DNA from: an uncultured Dorea sp.
GTDB taxonomy: Bacteria; Bacillota; Clostridia; Lachnospirales; Lachnospiraceae
Direction of reading: 5' to 3'
Assembly (NCBI RefSeq): GCF_934294775.1
Contig: NZ_CAKRAH010000009.1
Location: 20,122 to 84,121, forward strand
Length of the DNA stretch: 64,000 nucleotides
Positions 33,273 to 42,861 of the stretch are shown here, piece after piece (positions within the stretch are counted from its first letter, which is position 1; each line of letters starts with the position of its first letter). A program made the position numbers and the translations under genes. Under the pieces are notes generated by a model. It made no database searches. It was not told the origin of the DNA and worked only from the letters and a program-made list of their open reading frames with translations.

Positions 33273-34298
33273 ATGGATTACAAAAAAGCAGGTGTGGATA
33301 TTGAAGCAGGTTACAAATCAGTAGAGCTTATGAAAGAGCATGTGAAAAAGACCATGCGCCCAGAAGTTCTTGGTGGACTTGGAGGATTTTCAGGAGCATT
33401 TTCTCTTGCAAAGATCAAAGAGATGGAAGAGCCGGTACTGTTATCCGGAACTGACGGATGCGGAACCAAGGTAAAACTTGCTATGATCATGGATAAGCAC
33501 GATACGATCGGAATCGATGCAGTAGCCATGTGTGTAAATGATATTGCATGTGCAGGTGGAGAGCCATTATTCTTCCTGGATTATATTGCATGTGGTAAAA
33601 ACTATCCGGAAAAGATCGCATCAATCGTAAAAGGTGTGGCAGAAGGATGCCTTCAGTCAGAAGCAGCACTGATCGGTGGAGAGACTGCAGAACATCCTGG
33701 ACTTATGCCGGAAGATGAATATGACCTTGCAGGATTTGCAGTAGGTGTATGTGATAAGAAAGACATGATCACAGGTGAAGACTTAAAAGCCGGGGACGTA
33801 CTGATCGGTATGGCATCTACAGGAGTTCACAGCAATGGATTCTCCTTGGTACGTAAAGTATTTGAGATGACAAAGGAATCTCTGGATACTTATTATGATG
33901 ATCTTGGAACAACACTTGGAGAAGCATTACTTGCTCCGACAAGAATCTATGTAAAAGCATTAAAGAGCGTAAAGAACGCAGGCGTGAAAGTAAAAGCATG
34001 CAGCCATATCACAGGTGGTGGATTCTACGAGAACATTCCAAGAATGTTAAAAGACGGAGTAAGAGCAGTGGTAGAAAAAGACAGCTACCCGGTTCCACCA
34101 ATCTTTACAAAGCTTGCAAAAGAGGGAAATGTAGACGAGCATGCAATGTATAACACATATAACATGGGTATCGGTATGATCGTTGCAGTAGATCCTGCTG
34201 ATGTAGATAAGACAATGGAAGCAATCAAAGCTACAGGAGATACACCGTATGTGATCGGTCACATCGAAGACGGAGAAAAGGGAGTAACATTATGCTAA
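33273..34298 (+). CDS. purM: Phosphoribosylformylglycinamidine cyclo-ligase
   Basis: 341 residues, AIR synthetase. Typical blocks: GGFSGAFSL, GTDGCGTKVKLA, GIDAVAMCVNDIACAGGEPL, IGGETAEHPG, and late ITGGGFYENIPRML. AAGGAG precedes the ATG. The stop overlaps the start of purN by 7 bases. Confidence 0.98.
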   Translation: MDYKKAGVDIEAGYKSVELMKEHVKKTMRPEVLGGLGGFSGAFSLAKIKEMEEPVLLSGTDGCGTKVKLAMIMDKHDTIGIDAVAMCVNDIACAGGEPLFFLDYIACGKNYPEKIASIVKGVAEGCLQSEAALIGGETAEHPGLMPEDEYDLAGFAVGVCDKKDMITGEDLKAGDVLIGMASTGVHSNGFSLVRKVFEMTKESLDTYYDDLGTTLGEALLAPTRIYVKALKSVKNAGVKVKACSHITGGGFYENIPRMLKDGVRAVVEKDSYPVPPIFTKLAKEGNVDEHAMYNTYNMGIGMIVAVDPADVDKTMEAIKATGDTPYVIGHIEDGEKGVTLC

Positions 34299-34918
34299 AT
34301 GTTGTAGTTCTGGTATCCGGAGGAGGAACTAATCTTCAGGCAATCATAGATGCAGTAGATTCCGGTGTGATTACTAATACAAAGATTGCAGGAGTCATCA
34401 GCAATAATAAAAATGCATATGCGCTGGAGCGTGCAAAAAAGCATGGGATTGCGAACCAGTGTATTTCTCCTAAGGATTATGAGACGCGTGAGATATTCAA
34501 TCAGGAATTCATGAAGGCTGTAGATAAGCTGCAGCCGGATCTCATTGTACTTGCCGGCTTCCTGGTAGTGATTCCGGCAGAGATGATCGCAAAATACAGA
34601 AACCGCATGATCAACATTCATCCGTCATTGATCCCGGCTTTTTGCGGAACAGGATTTTATGGACTGAAGGTGCATGAAAAGGCACTGGAACGCGGCGTCA
34701 AAGTTGTGGGTGCGACGGTTCATTTTGTAGATGAAGGGACGGATACCGGACCGATCATTCTGCAAAAAGCGGTGGAAGTAGAACAGGGAGATACACCGGA
34801 AGTGTTACAAAGACGTGTGATGGAGCAGGCAGAATGGAAGATTCTTCCAAAGGCCATTGACCTGATCGCTAATGACAAGGTAAAAGTAGAAGGACATCAT
34901 GTGACGATCGAGTCATAG
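34292..34918 (+). CDS. purN: Phosphoribosylglycinamide formyltransferase
   Basis: 208 residues, 10-formyl-THF-dependent GAR transformylase. N-terminal VLVSGGGTNLQAIIDA, catalytic Asn-His block MINIHPSLIPAF and the Asp loop DEGTDTGPII are intact. The segment after HPSLIPAF reads CGTGFYGLKVHE, a form I have seen in other Firmicutes. It overlaps purM by 7 bases. Confidence 0.97.
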   Translation: MLNVVVLVSGGGTNLQAIIDAVDSGVITNTKIAGVISNNKNAYALERAKKHGIANQCISPKDYETREIFNQEFMKAVDKLQPDLIVLAGFLVVIPAEMIAKYRNRMINIHPSLIPAFCGTGFYGLKVHEKALERGVKVVGATVHFVDEGTDTGPIILQKAVEVEQGDTPEVLQRRVMEQAEWKILPKAIDLIANDKVKVEGHHVTIES

Positions 34919-34939
34919 AAGATAAAGGAGTAGTGTAAG

Positions 34940-36214
34940 ATGAAGGTATTAATCGTTGGAAGTGGCGGAAGAGAACATGCAATCGCATACAGCGTTGCAA
35001 AAAGCGATAAGGTAGATAAGATTTACTGTACTCCTGGAAATGCAGGAATTGCAGAATTCGCAGAATGCGCACCGGTCGGAGCGATGGAGTTCGATAAGAT
35101 CGTAGCATTTGCAAAAGAAAAAGAGATCGATCTTGTGATCGTAGGTATGGATGATCCGTTAGTTGGCGGTCTGGTAGATGAACTGGAAGCAGCAGGAATC
35201 CGTACATTCGGACCTAGAAAAAATGCAGCAATCCTGGAGGGATCCAAGGCGTTTTCCAAGGATCTTATGAAAAAATATCATATTCCTACCGCAGCATATG
35301 AGAATTTTACAGATCCGGACAAAGCAATTGAATATCTGAAGACAGAAGCAAAGTTCCCAATCGTATTAAAAGCAGACGGACTGGCACTTGGAAAAGGTGT
35401 ACTCATTTGTCAGGATCTGAAAGAAGCAGAAGAAGGCGTGAAGACGATCATGCTGGATAAAAAGTTCGGTACAGCCGGCAATGAGATGGTCATCGAAGAA
35501 TTCATGACAGGAAGAGAAGTATCGGTATTATCTTTTGTAGATGGTAATACGATCAAGACGATGACTTCCGCACAGGATCATAAGCGTGCAGGAGATGGAG
35601 ATACAGGACTTAATACAGGCGGTATGGGTACATTTTCACCAAGTCCGTTCTATACAGAAGAAGTAGATGAATTCTGTAAGAAATATGTATACCAGGCAAC
35701 TGTTGATGCCATGAAGGCAGAAGGAAGACCATTTAAAGGTGTGATCTTCTTCGGACTGATGCTGACAGCGGACGGACCAAAAGTTCTGGAATACAATGCA
35801 AGATTCGGAGATCCGGAAGCCCAGGTTGTACTTCCTAGAATGAAGAATGATATCATTGACGTGGTAGAAGCATGTATTGACGGCACACTGGATCAGATTG
35901 ATCTGCAGTTTGAAGACAATGCGGCTGTATGTGTTGTTCTGGCAAGTGACGGATATCCGGTAAAATATGACAAAGGACTTCCGATCAGCGGACTGGATGA
36001 ATTTAAAAAGCATGATGGTTATTACTGCTTCCATGCCGGTACAAAATTTGACGGAGATCAGATTGTAACAAATGGTGGACGTGTACTTGGTGTAACAGCA
36101 AAAGGAAAAGACTTAAAAGAAGCAAGAGCCAATGCCTATGCAGCAACAGAATGGGTAAAATTCGATAATAAATATATGCGTCATGATATCGGTAAAGCGA
36201 TCGATGAGGCATAA
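34940..36214 (+). CDS. purD: Phosphoribosylamine-glycine ligase
   Basis: 424-residue ATP-grasp enzyme (GAR synthetase). N-terminal VGSGGREHAIAYSV, ATP-grasp core FPIVLKADGLALGKGV, and GFxGxxF-type region KGVIFFGLMLTADGPKVLE, then NARFGDPEAQVVLPR. AAAGGAG precedes the ATG. The operon ends at the terminator at 36297. Confidence 0.98.
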   Translation: MKVLIVGSGGREHAIAYSVAKSDKVDKIYCTPGNAGIAEFAECAPVGAMEFDKIVAFAKEKEIDLVIVGMDDPLVGGLVDELEAAGIRTFGPRKNAAILEGSKAFSKDLMKKYHIPTAAYENFTDPDKAIEYLKTEAKFPIVLKADGLALGKGVLICQDLKEAEEGVKTIMLDKKFGTAGNEMVIEEFMTGREVSVLSFVDGNTIKTMTSAQDHKRAGDGDTGLNTGGMGTFSPSPFYTEEVDEFCKKYVYQATVDAMKAEGRPFKGVIFFGLMLTADGPKVLEYNARFGDPEAQVVLPRMKNDIIDVVEACIDGTLDQIDLQFEDNAAVCVVLASDGYPVKYDKGLPISGLDEFKKHDGYYCFHAGTKFDGDQIVTNGGRVLGVTAKGKDLKEARANAYAATEWVKFDNKYMRHDIGKAIDEA

Positions 36215-36296
36215 AAAGAAATATCATAAAGCAGATGCTTAGCAGCTGTATATAGAATGTTTCATGACAAATCATATTTGACAAAGAATAGTACGA

Positions 36297-36334
36297 AAAA
36301 AAGAGCTTACGATTTTGGTTGTAAGCTCTTTTTA
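36297..36334 (+). terminator. Terminator of the pur operon
   Basis: AAAAGAGCTTAC (ending 36310) pairs with GTAAGCTCTTTT (36321-36332), 10-base loop, T run included. Confidence 0.9.
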
Positions 36335-36347
36335 GTTGTGTTATATT

Positions 36348-36371
36348 ATCTCTATAACAAATGATAGAGAT
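36348..36371 (+). promoter_or_regulatory. Palindromic operator candidate before the GntR gene
   Basis: ATCTCTAT (36348-36355) and ATAGAGAT (36364-36371) form a perfect 8-bp inverted repeat with an 8-base centre, 12 bases before the GntR ATG and overlapping TATA-rich promoter-like sequence. YtrA-type regulators bind such sites to control themselves. Confidence 0.6.
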
Positions 36372-36382
36372 AAGGTGATAGG

Positions 36383-36757
36383 ATGCTAATAGAAATTGAT
36401 TTTAACAGCAATGAAGCAATCTATGTGCAGTTACAGAATCAGATCATCATGGGAATTGCAACGGATATGATCCGGGAGGGAGATACACTTCCTTCGGTCA
36501 GACAGCTGGCAGATACCGTGGGGATTAATATGCATACGGTGAATAAGGCTTATTCTATCCTTAAGCAGGAGGGATTCATACAGCTGGATAGAAGAAGAGG
36601 GGCTGTGGTAGCCATAGACGCAGACAAGGCACAGGCAATGCTGAAACTCAGGGAAAAGCTTGCAATCTTACTTGCAAAAGGATGTTGTAAGAATATCGGT
36701 AGAGAAGATGTGCATGCATTGGTAGATGAGATATTTGACGAATATAGAAAGGAATAG
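36383..36757 (+). CDS. GntR-family regulator, YtrA type
   Basis: 124 residues. The GntR winged helix occupies the first 70 residues (YVQLQNQIIMGIATDMIREG, LPSVRQLADTVGINMHTVNK, YSILKQEGFIQLDRRRGAVV), followed by only about 45 residues of helical dimerisation region, the YtrA layout. Such regulators usually control transporter genes, but here the next gene, 6 bases on, is clpC. Together with the palindrome over its own leader this suggests GntR control of ClpC. Confidence 0.92.
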   Translation: MLIEIDFNSNEAIYVQLQNQIIMGIATDMIREGDTLPSVRQLADTVGINMHTVNKAYSILKQEGFIQLDRRRGAVVAIDADKAQAMLKLREKLAILLAKGCCKNIGREDVHALVDEIFDEYRKE

Positions 36758-36763
36758 ACAGGC

Positions 36764-39202
36764 ATGGATTACACAAGGCAGGCAAAGGAAGTGCTGGCGA
36801 TTGCAGAAAAAAGTGCAAAAGAGATGGCACATCCTTATGTGGGGACAGAACACCTGCTTCTGGGACTTAGAAAGGTATATACCGGCGTGGCAGCACAGGT
36901 CCTTGGGGCAAATGGTGTAGATGAAGATAACATACAGAAGGTAATGGCAGAACTGATTTCTCCATCTGAGGAAACCGAAAGAAAAGGAAAGCCACAGTTC
37001 AGCCCGAGACTTTCTTATATATTAGAAGACAGTAAGATAGAAGCAGAACAGTTTCATTCAGATGAGATTGGAACAGAGCATATGTTAGTTGCGCTGATCC
37101 GGGATGTAGACTGTGTGGCTGCGAAGATCTTAAGCACACTGGGATCCAATCTTCAAAAGATTTATCTGGATATATTCGAAACCGTTGGGATCGATCCGAA
37201 AATGTATCAGGAAGAATACGGACCGGACGGGGGCAGAAGACGCGATGGAGTTCTGGATCAGTTCGGGACAGATCTGACGGCAGAGGCAGAAGAGGGAAAA
37301 CTGGATCCGGTAATCGGAAGAGAAGAAGAAATCGGACGTCTGATGCAGGTGTTAAGCAGAAGAACAAAGAATAATCCGTGTCTGGTCGGGGAACCGGGTG
37401 TTGGAAAGACTGCAGTCATCGAAGGTCTGGCAACACAGATTGCAGAAGGCATTGTACCGGAAGGGATCAGAGATAAGAGAATCTATACGATGGATCTTGC
37501 AAGCATGATTGCAGGATCAAAATACCGTGGTGAATTCGAAGAGCGTATGAAACGCCTGATCCAGGAAGTAAAGGCAGCAGGGAATATTATATTATTCCTC
37601 GATGAAGTGCATACCATTATCGGTGCCGGCGGTGCAGAAGGGGCAATGGATGCGTCTAATATCCTGAAACCGTCTCTGGCAAGAGGAGAGCTTCAGTTGA
37701 TCGGAGCAACGACGATTACAGAATATCGTAAATATATCGAAAAAGATGCAGCACTGGAAAGAAGATTCCAGCCGATCACAGTAGAAGAACCGGATCAGGA
37801 AAAATGTCTGGAGATATTAAAGGGCTTACGTCCAAGATATGAAAAGCACCATAAAGTAAAGATACAGGATGAAGCACTTGAGGCGGCAGTAAGATATTCC
37901 AGCCGTTACATTAACGACCGTTTCCTTCCAGATAAGGCAATCGATGTGGTAGATGAGGCATGCTCAAAGGTAGGACTTCGTGGATTCAAAGTCCCGGACA
38001 ATATCTATAAGCTTGAAAAGACCGGACAAGAGCTGGAAAAAGATCTGGAGGATGCAATCCGTCATGGAGATATGACAGAGGCATCACTGCTTCACAAAGA
38101 ACTGCATGCGACGGAAGAAAAGCTGGAACAGATTAAGAAACGCTTCCACAAGAAGAACGACGGCAAACATCTGGAAGTTACAGAGGATGATATTACAGAA
38201 GTTGTGGCACAGTGGACGAAGATTCCGGTCAGCCGTCTGGCAGAATCGGAAAGCACCAGATTAAACAAACTGGAGCAGACACTTCATAAACGTGTCATCG
38301 GACAGGACGAAGCAGTAACAGCCGTAGCAAAATCAATCAAACGCGGAAGAGTCGGATTAAAAGATCCAAAACGCCCGATCGGATCATTCATGTTCCTTGG
38401 ACCAACTGGTGTTGGAAAGACAGAATTATCCAAAGCACTGGCAGAAGCACTTTTCGGAGATGAAAATTCGATGATCCGTGTAGATATGTCAGAGTATATG
38501 GAAAAGCACAGTGTGGCAAAGATGATCGGTTCGCCTCCGGGATACGTGGGACATGATGATGGAGGCCAGTTAAGTGAACAGGTAAGAAGACATCCATATT
38601 CTGTAGTACTTTTTGATGAGATTGAAAAAGCGCATCCGGATGTATTCAATATATTATTACAGGTGCTGGATGACGGACATATTACAGATTCACAGGGAAG
38701 AAAAGTAGATTTTTCCAACACAGTGATTATCATGACATCTAATGCTGGAGCACAGTCCATTATCGATCCGAAGAAGCTTGGATTCAATACAAAAGAAGAT
38801 GCGTCGGGAGATTACAAGCGGATGAAGAGCAATGTGATGAACGAGATCAAGTTCATCTTCCGTCCGGAGTTCTTAAACCGTATCGATGAGATACTGGTAT
38901 TCCATCCACTGACACAGGAACAGATGCAGAAAATTGTCGGCCTGATGTGTAAAGAACTCATAAAACGCGCAAAAGAACAGCTTGGAATCAAGCTTACAAT
39001 CCGTGATTCCGTGAAGAAACACATTGTAGAGACCGGCATGGATAAAAAATACGGTGCAAGACCACTAAGAAGAGCTGTGCAGAATCAGCTGGAGGATAAA
39101 CTTGCAGAAGCCATACTGAACGGTGAGATTGGAAGAGACATGGAAGTCGTTGCCGGAATCTCTAAAAAAGAAATTAAATTTACAGCAAAGACTACAAATT
39201 AA
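36764..39202 (+). CDS. clpC: ATP-dependent Clp protease ATP-binding subunit ClpC
   Basis: 812-residue HSP100 unfoldase that feeds ClpP. The Clp N-terminal repeat domain spans 1-145 (AHPYVGTEHLLLGL). AAA1 has Walker A GEPGVGKT near residue 209 and Walker B ILFLDEVHTI. A UVR-like middle helix (LLHKELHATEEKLEQIKKRF) is near 445. AAA2 has GPTGVGKT near 546 and VVLFDEIEKAHPDV. The end carries the usual RPLRRAVQ box. In most Firmicutes clpC sits with ctsR-mcsA-mcsB; here none is present and a GntR gene precedes it. Confidence 0.97.
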   Translation: MDYTRQAKEVLAIAEKSAKEMAHPYVGTEHLLLGLRKVYTGVAAQVLGANGVDEDNIQKVMAELISPSEETERKGKPQFSPRLSYILEDSKIEAEQFHSDEIGTEHMLVALIRDVDCVAAKILSTLGSNLQKIYLDIFETVGIDPKMYQEEYGPDGGRRRDGVLDQFGTDLTAEAEEGKLDPVIGREEEIGRLMQVLSRRTKNNPCLVGEPGVGKTAVIEGLATQIAEGIVPEGIRDKRIYTMDLASMIAGSKYRGEFEERMKRLIQEVKAAGNIILFLDEVHTIIGAGGAEGAMDASNILKPSLARGELQLIGATTITEYRKYIEKDAALERRFQPITVEEPDQEKCLEILKGLRPRYEKHHKVKIQDEALEAAVRYSSRYINDRFLPDKAIDVVDEACSKVGLRGFKVPDNIYKLEKTGQELEKDLEDAIRHGDMTEASLLHKELHATEEKLEQIKKRFHKKNDGKHLEVTEDDITEVVAQWTKIPVSRLAESESTRLNKLEQTLHKRVIGQDEAVTAVAKSIKRGRVGLKDPKRPIGSFMFLGPTGVGKTELSKALAEALFGDENSMIRVDMSEYMEKHSVAKMIGSPPGYVGHDDGGQLSEQVRRHPYSVVLFDEIEKAHPDVFNILLQVLDDGHITDSQGRKVDFSNTVIIMTSNAGAQSIIDPKKLGFNTKEDASGDYKRMKSNVMNEIKFIFRPEFLNRIDEILVFHPLTQEQMQKIVGLMCKELIKRAKEQLGIKLTIRDSVKKHIVETGMDKKYGARPLRRAVQNQLEDKLAEAILNGEIGRDMEVVAGISKKEIKFTAKTTN

Positions 39203-39240
39203 AAATATTTTATTATATAATAGAATGAACGAAAGAAGAT

Positions 39241-39260
39241 GTTACGGTTTGAACAGTAAC
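39241..39260 (+). repeat. Short GTTAC inverted repeat, relative of the pyrF-pyrK element
   Basis: GTTACGGTT and AACAGTAAC around a 2-base centre, with the same arms as 21619-21649. It sits 27 bases before an ATG, as the other lies 31 bases before pyrK. Confidence 0.5.
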
Positions 39261-39286
39261 AAGAAGAACCTTAGGAGGACAAAAAA

Positions 39287-39700
39287 ATGGCAGCAGTGAA
39301 AGAGCTTTTAAGAGCTGAAACAGACGGTACACTTAGTTTTGGAGATTACACATTAGAGAGTAAAACTAAGCTGGATGGATTTGATTTTCAGGGGGATATC
39401 TACAAAGTTAAGACGTTCAAAGAGATTACAAAGTTAGAAAAGAACGGAATGTTTGTATATGAATCCGTACCGGGAACTGCAGTAGAAAACTTTAAAGCAA
39501 CAGAAAATGTAGTTTCATTCAAGGTTTGTGGAGAGACAGACTTCCAGTTCACACTTGGAATGGAAGCAGATGCAGAATATGTAGTATATATGGATGATGT
39601 CAATATCGGAGATATGACAACAAACTTAAGTGGAAAGCTCAGCGTAAGTGCAGAAGCTGATCCGGGCAAAGAGATTGAGATCAAAGTTGTAAGAAAATAA
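39287..39700 (+). CDS. Small conserved beta-rich protein of unknown function
   Basis: 137 residues, no signal peptide or membrane segment. The sequence is a run of short beta strands (GTLSFGDYTLESKTKLDGFD, YKVKTFKEITKLEKNGMFVY, YVVYMDDVNIGDMTTNLSGK). Similar Lachnospiraceae proteins are sometimes labelled endosialidase; I see no catalytic motif to support that name. TTAGGAGG precedes the ATG. Its stop overlaps the radA start by one base, so it is co-translated with radA. Confidence 0.75.
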   Translation: MAAVKELLRAETDGTLSFGDYTLESKTKLDGFDFQGDIYKVKTFKEITKLEKNGMFVYESVPGTAVENFKATENVVSFKVCGETDFQFTLGMEADAEYVVYMDDVNIGDMTTNLSGKLSVSAEADPGKEIEIKVVRK

Positions 39701-41067
39701 TGGCAAAAGCAAAAAAGAGCGTTTATTTCTGTCAGAACTGTGGACATGAAGAGAGCAAATGGCTGGGACAGTGCCCGATGTGCAAAGAATGGAATACATT
39801 TGTGGAAGAAAAAGTAGTGACGACCGCAGGTGGAATCTTAAGAGGCAGCAGCGTGGCAAAGCCGAAAAGCCAGATCGTAACCCTGTCCAGTGTATTAACG
39901 ACAGATGAAGAACGGACAAAAACTGGAATTAAAGAATTAGACAGAGTATTAGGCGGGGGAATCGTACAAGGTTCCCTCGTATTAGTAGGAGGAGATCCGG
40001 GAATCGGTAAGTCGACCCTGTTATTGCAGGTCTGCCAGAAGCTGGCAGCTATGAAGAAAAAAGTCCTGTATATATCCGGAGAAGAATCCTTAAAACAGAT
40101 TAAACTGCGTGCGAACCGTATGGGAGAATTCTCAGACAGCCTGTATCTTCTGTGTGAGACAAATCTTGCGACAATACAGAGTGTGATTGAAAAAGAGACG
40201 CCGGATGTCGTAGTGATCGATTCGATCCAGACGATGTATAACGAAGAGGTATCATCGGCTCCGGGAAGTGTCTCGCAGGTGCGGGAGTCGACGAATGTCC
40301 TGATGCAGCTTGCAAAAGGCCTGAACATATCTACCTTTATTGTAGGACATGTAACAAAAGAAGGAACCGTTGCAGGACCAAGAGTACTGGAGCATATGGT
40401 AGATACAGTGCTTTATTTTGAAGGTGACAGACATGCATCATACAGAATCCTGCGCGGGGTTAAGAACCGGTTTGGGTCTACGAATGAGATCGGTGTCTTC
40501 GAGATGCGAAGAGAAGGCTTATGTGAAGTGGAAAATCCATCGGAATTCATGCTAAGTGGTAAGCCGGAGAATGCCTCGGGATCTGTTGTGGCATGTGCGA
40601 TGGAAGGAACCAGACCGATGCTTATGGAGATTCAGGCGCTGATCTGCAGAAGTAATTTTGGAATGCCAAGGAGAACAGCGGCAGGGCTTGACTATAACCG
40701 CGTCAATCTTCTGATGGCAGTTCTTGAAAAAAGAATGGGACTGCCACTGTCTAATTATGATGCATATGTTAATATTGCCGGAGGAATCCGTATGAATGAA
40801 CCGGCAGCGGATCTCGGAATCGTGATGGCGATTGCATCCAGCTATAAGAATAAGCCAATATCCGAAGATACGATCGTATTTGGAGAGGTTGGATTAAGCG
40901 GCGAAGTAAGAGCTGTAACCATGCCGGAACAACGTGTTGCCGAAGCGAAGAAACTTGGCTTTAAGACCTGTATCGTACCGGAAGTGTCGATTAAGACCAT
41001 CGGTAAGGTGAGTGGTATTGAAGTAATCGGGGTTAGTAGTGTGAACCAGGCGATGAATTATATTTAA
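39700..41067 (+). CDS. radA: DNA repair protein RadA
   Basis: 455 residues, RecA-related helicase for branch migration in recombination. The N-terminal zinc finger has Cys 11, 14, 25 and 28 (CQNCGHEESKWLGQCPMC). Walker A GGDPGIGKST is near residue 95, the RadA-specific KNRFG motif near residue 253 and the Lon-protease-like C-terminal domain follows from about 285. It starts on the last base of the preceding gene's stop codon. Confidence 0.98.
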   Translation: MAKAKKSVYFCQNCGHEESKWLGQCPMCKEWNTFVEEKVVTTAGGILRGSSVAKPKSQIVTLSSVLTTDEERTKTGIKELDRVLGGGIVQGSLVLVGGDPGIGKSTLLLQVCQKLAAMKKKVLYISGEESLKQIKLRANRMGEFSDSLYLLCETNLATIQSVIEKETPDVVVIDSIQTMYNEEVSSAPGSVSQVRESTNVLMQLAKGLNISTFIVGHVTKEGTVAGPRVLEHMVDTVLYFEGDRHASYRILRGVKNRFGSTNEIGVFEMRREGLCEVENPSEFMLSGKPENASGSVVACAMEGTRPMLMEIQALICRSNFGMPRRTAAGLDYNRVNLLMAVLEKRMGLPLSNYDAYVNIAGGIRMNEPAADLGIVMAIASSYKNKPISEDTIVFGEVGLSGEVRAVTMPEQRVAEAKKLGFKTCIVPEVSIKTIGKVSGIEVIGVSSVNQAMNYI

Positions 41068-41084
41068 AAGAAATGATATGCAAG

Positions 41085-41112
41085 AAGACCTGCCAGTCGG
41101 CAGGTCTTTTTT
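41085..41112. terminator. Terminator between radA and the convergent small gene
   Basis: AAGACCTGCC (41085-41094) pairs with GGCAGGTCTT (41099-41108), 4-base loop, then TTTTTT. Read on the other strand the flank is also A/T rich enough to serve the minus gene ending at 41120. Confidence 0.9.
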
Positions 41113-41119
41113 GACAACT

Positions 41120-41323
41120 TTATAAACTTGCTTCAACGAGTACAGCCACAGCCATGGCATCGTCCTCCGTGAATCCCTGTGCGCAGGTAAGGATTGTCTG
41201 TACGTAGTCTTTTGGAAGATCGAGTTTGTGACAGATAGTGTCCATGTCACGGCCTTCCAGATTCAATTCAGTTACATTTTTAACGTCCTCTTTGATTTGT
41301 TCCATTGATAAATTTGCATCCAT
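41120..41323 (-). CDS. Small helical protein of unknown function
   Basis: 67 residues, acidic and helical (MDANLSMEQIKEDVKNVTEL, DMDTICHKLDLPKDYVQTIL), the second part resembling a helix-turn-helix. AGGAGG precedes the ATG at 41323. It lies 28 bases downstream of coaBC in the same direction, so it is probably the second gene of that transcript. Possible DNA binding is only suggested by the helix pattern. Confidence 0.7.
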   Translation of the reverse strand: MDANLSMEQIKEDVKNVTELNLEGRDMDTICHKLDLPKDYVQTILTCAQGFTEDDAMAVAVLVEASL

Positions 41324-41351
41324 GATAAGTTCCTCCTCTTAAATCTCAAGG

Positions 41352-42548
41352 TTATTTCTTAAGCTCTAATATTTTATCTAACAGTCGGAATGCGACGTCT
41401 TCTTTACTCATGAGTTCCAGTTCGAATACCTGATCTTCGGTGATCATAGTAACGATATTGGTATCTGTTTCAAATCCGGCGCCCTGCATCTTCAGGTTGT
41501 TGGCTACGATCATATCCAGATTCTTTTTCTGGAGCTTTTTCTTGGAATTTTCGAGCATGTTCTGGGTTTCCATAGAAAAACCACACAGGAACTGTCCGGC
41601 TTTTTTGTGCTCGCCAAGGTATTTTAAGATGTCGTCTGTGCGTTCCAGTGGGATGGACATGGCATCGTCGTCTTTTTTCTTGATCTTTTCATCGGCGACG
41701 TTACAAGGTCTGTAGTCAGCAACGGCAGCAGCTTTGATGATAATATCCATCTCAGCACTTCGGGAAGTCACTTCTTCGTACATATCTTTTGCGGAGATAA
41801 CCGGGACAGTATTGACGAACAAAGGCGCTTCAAGAGAAGTGCGTCCGCTTACCAGTGTGACGTCGGCACCACGAAGTGCGCAGGCTTTTGCAATACTGTA
41901 ACCCATCTTTCCGGAAGAGTGGTTGGTGATATAACGTACCGGGTCGATCGCTTCCTGTGTAGGTCCGGCGGTAACCAGTACTTTCATGCCGGCCATATCT
42001 TTTTCATGAGCAACTGCTTTACACAGATATTGGAATAAAGTTTCCGGTTCCGGCATCTTTCCGGCGCCGCTGTCTCCACAGGCCAGATGTCCGCAGGCAG
42101 GGGTGATAACCTCCATACCATAATGCTGTAGTAACCGGATATTGTCCTGTGTAACCGGGTTTTCATACATACCGGTGTTCATAGCCGGGGCAATGATCTT
42201 AGGTGCGCGGCTGGCAAGAATTGTGGTTGTCAGCATATCATCGGCAAGTCCGTGGGAAAGTTTTGCTATAACATTAGCCGTTGCCGGGGCAACCATGATC
42301 ACATCAGCAAGCTGGGCAAGAGCCACATGCTCTACTTTGAATTCAAAATTGCGGTCAAATGTATCTACGACACATTTATGTCCGGTTAAAGTCTCGAATG
42401 TAATTGGATTAATAAAATTTGTGGCATTCTCTGTCATGATAACATGGACATCAGCCCCTGACTTTACAAGAAGACTTGCCAGATTTGCAATTTTATAAGA
42501 AGCAATGCCTCCGGTAACGCCAAGCAGGATATGTTTTCCTTTTAACAT
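41352..42548 (-). CDS. coaBC: Bifunctional phosphopantothenoylcysteine decarboxylase/synthetase
   Basis: 398 residues, two steps of coenzyme A synthesis. CoaC flavodomain (1-185) with LLGVTGGIASYK at the start, APAMNTGMY, and the substrate-loop Cys in ACGDSGAGKMPEPE. CoaB domain (190-398) with TAGPTQEAIDPVRYITNHSS and AAVADYRP. The adjacent divergent ECF S-component may import the pantothenate precursor. A downstream 67-residue gene shares the transcript. Confidence 0.97.
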   Translation of the reverse strand: MLKGKHILLGVTGGIASYKIANLASLLVKSGADVHVIMTENATNFINPITFETLTGHKCVVDTFDRNFEFKVEHVALAQLADVIMVAPATANVIAKLSHGLADDMLTTTILASRAPKIIAPAMNTGMYENPVTQDNIRLLQHYGMEVITPACGHLACGDSGAGKMPEPETLFQYLCKAVAHEKDMAGMKVLVTAGPTQEAIDPVRYITNHSSGKMGYSIAKACALRGADVTLVSGRTSLEAPLFVNTVPVISAKDMYEEVTSRSAEMDIIIKAAAVADYRPCNVADEKIKKKDDDAMSIPLERTDDILKYLGEHKKAGQFLCGFSMETQNMLENSKKKLQKKNLDMIVANNLKMQGAGFETDTNIVTMITEDQVFELELMSKEDVAFRLLDKILELKK

Positions 42549-42861
42549 AAATATGCATCCTCATTTCATTACGTTCTTGTTGGTTATCATGTGAATAAGC
42601 ATTTATGCAAAATATAGTCATAACTGCCAGGTTTCATATTCACATGGTAAAATAAAACAATTATAATCACTATAGCTCTTTTTTGCGATTCTTGCAAGAT
42701 GTAGGATGCGAATGAAAGTAATAATGAAGAAAAAAGTGGGAAAACTGGGCATATTGTACGTTTTTTTGTACTTGTTTGGGAAAGGGGTGAATGATATAAT
42801 GAGACACGATAATTGTATTGTATCCTGCAGGGCAGGAATGATAACAAGGAGGAAATTGAAT
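42549..42861. other. Divergent coaBC / S-component intergenic region
   Basis: 313 bases without a gene. It holds the + strand promoter at 42772-42800 and an A/T-rich stretch (42645-42680) that could hold the coaBC promoter, though I could not settle its boxes. No riboswitch-like fold was recognised. Confidence 0.5.
42772..42800 (+). promoter_or_regulatory. Promoter of the S-component gene
   Basis: TTGTTT (42772-42777), 17-bp spacer, TATAAT (42795-42800), 61 bases before the ATG at 42862. Confidence 0.75.

Noticed and set aside
41085..41112. A fourth copy of the TGCCAGTGGCA repeat
   Set aside because: CTGCCAGTCGGCAG here is simply the stem and loop of the radA terminator; flanking CATGC and CTGTA blocks are missing.
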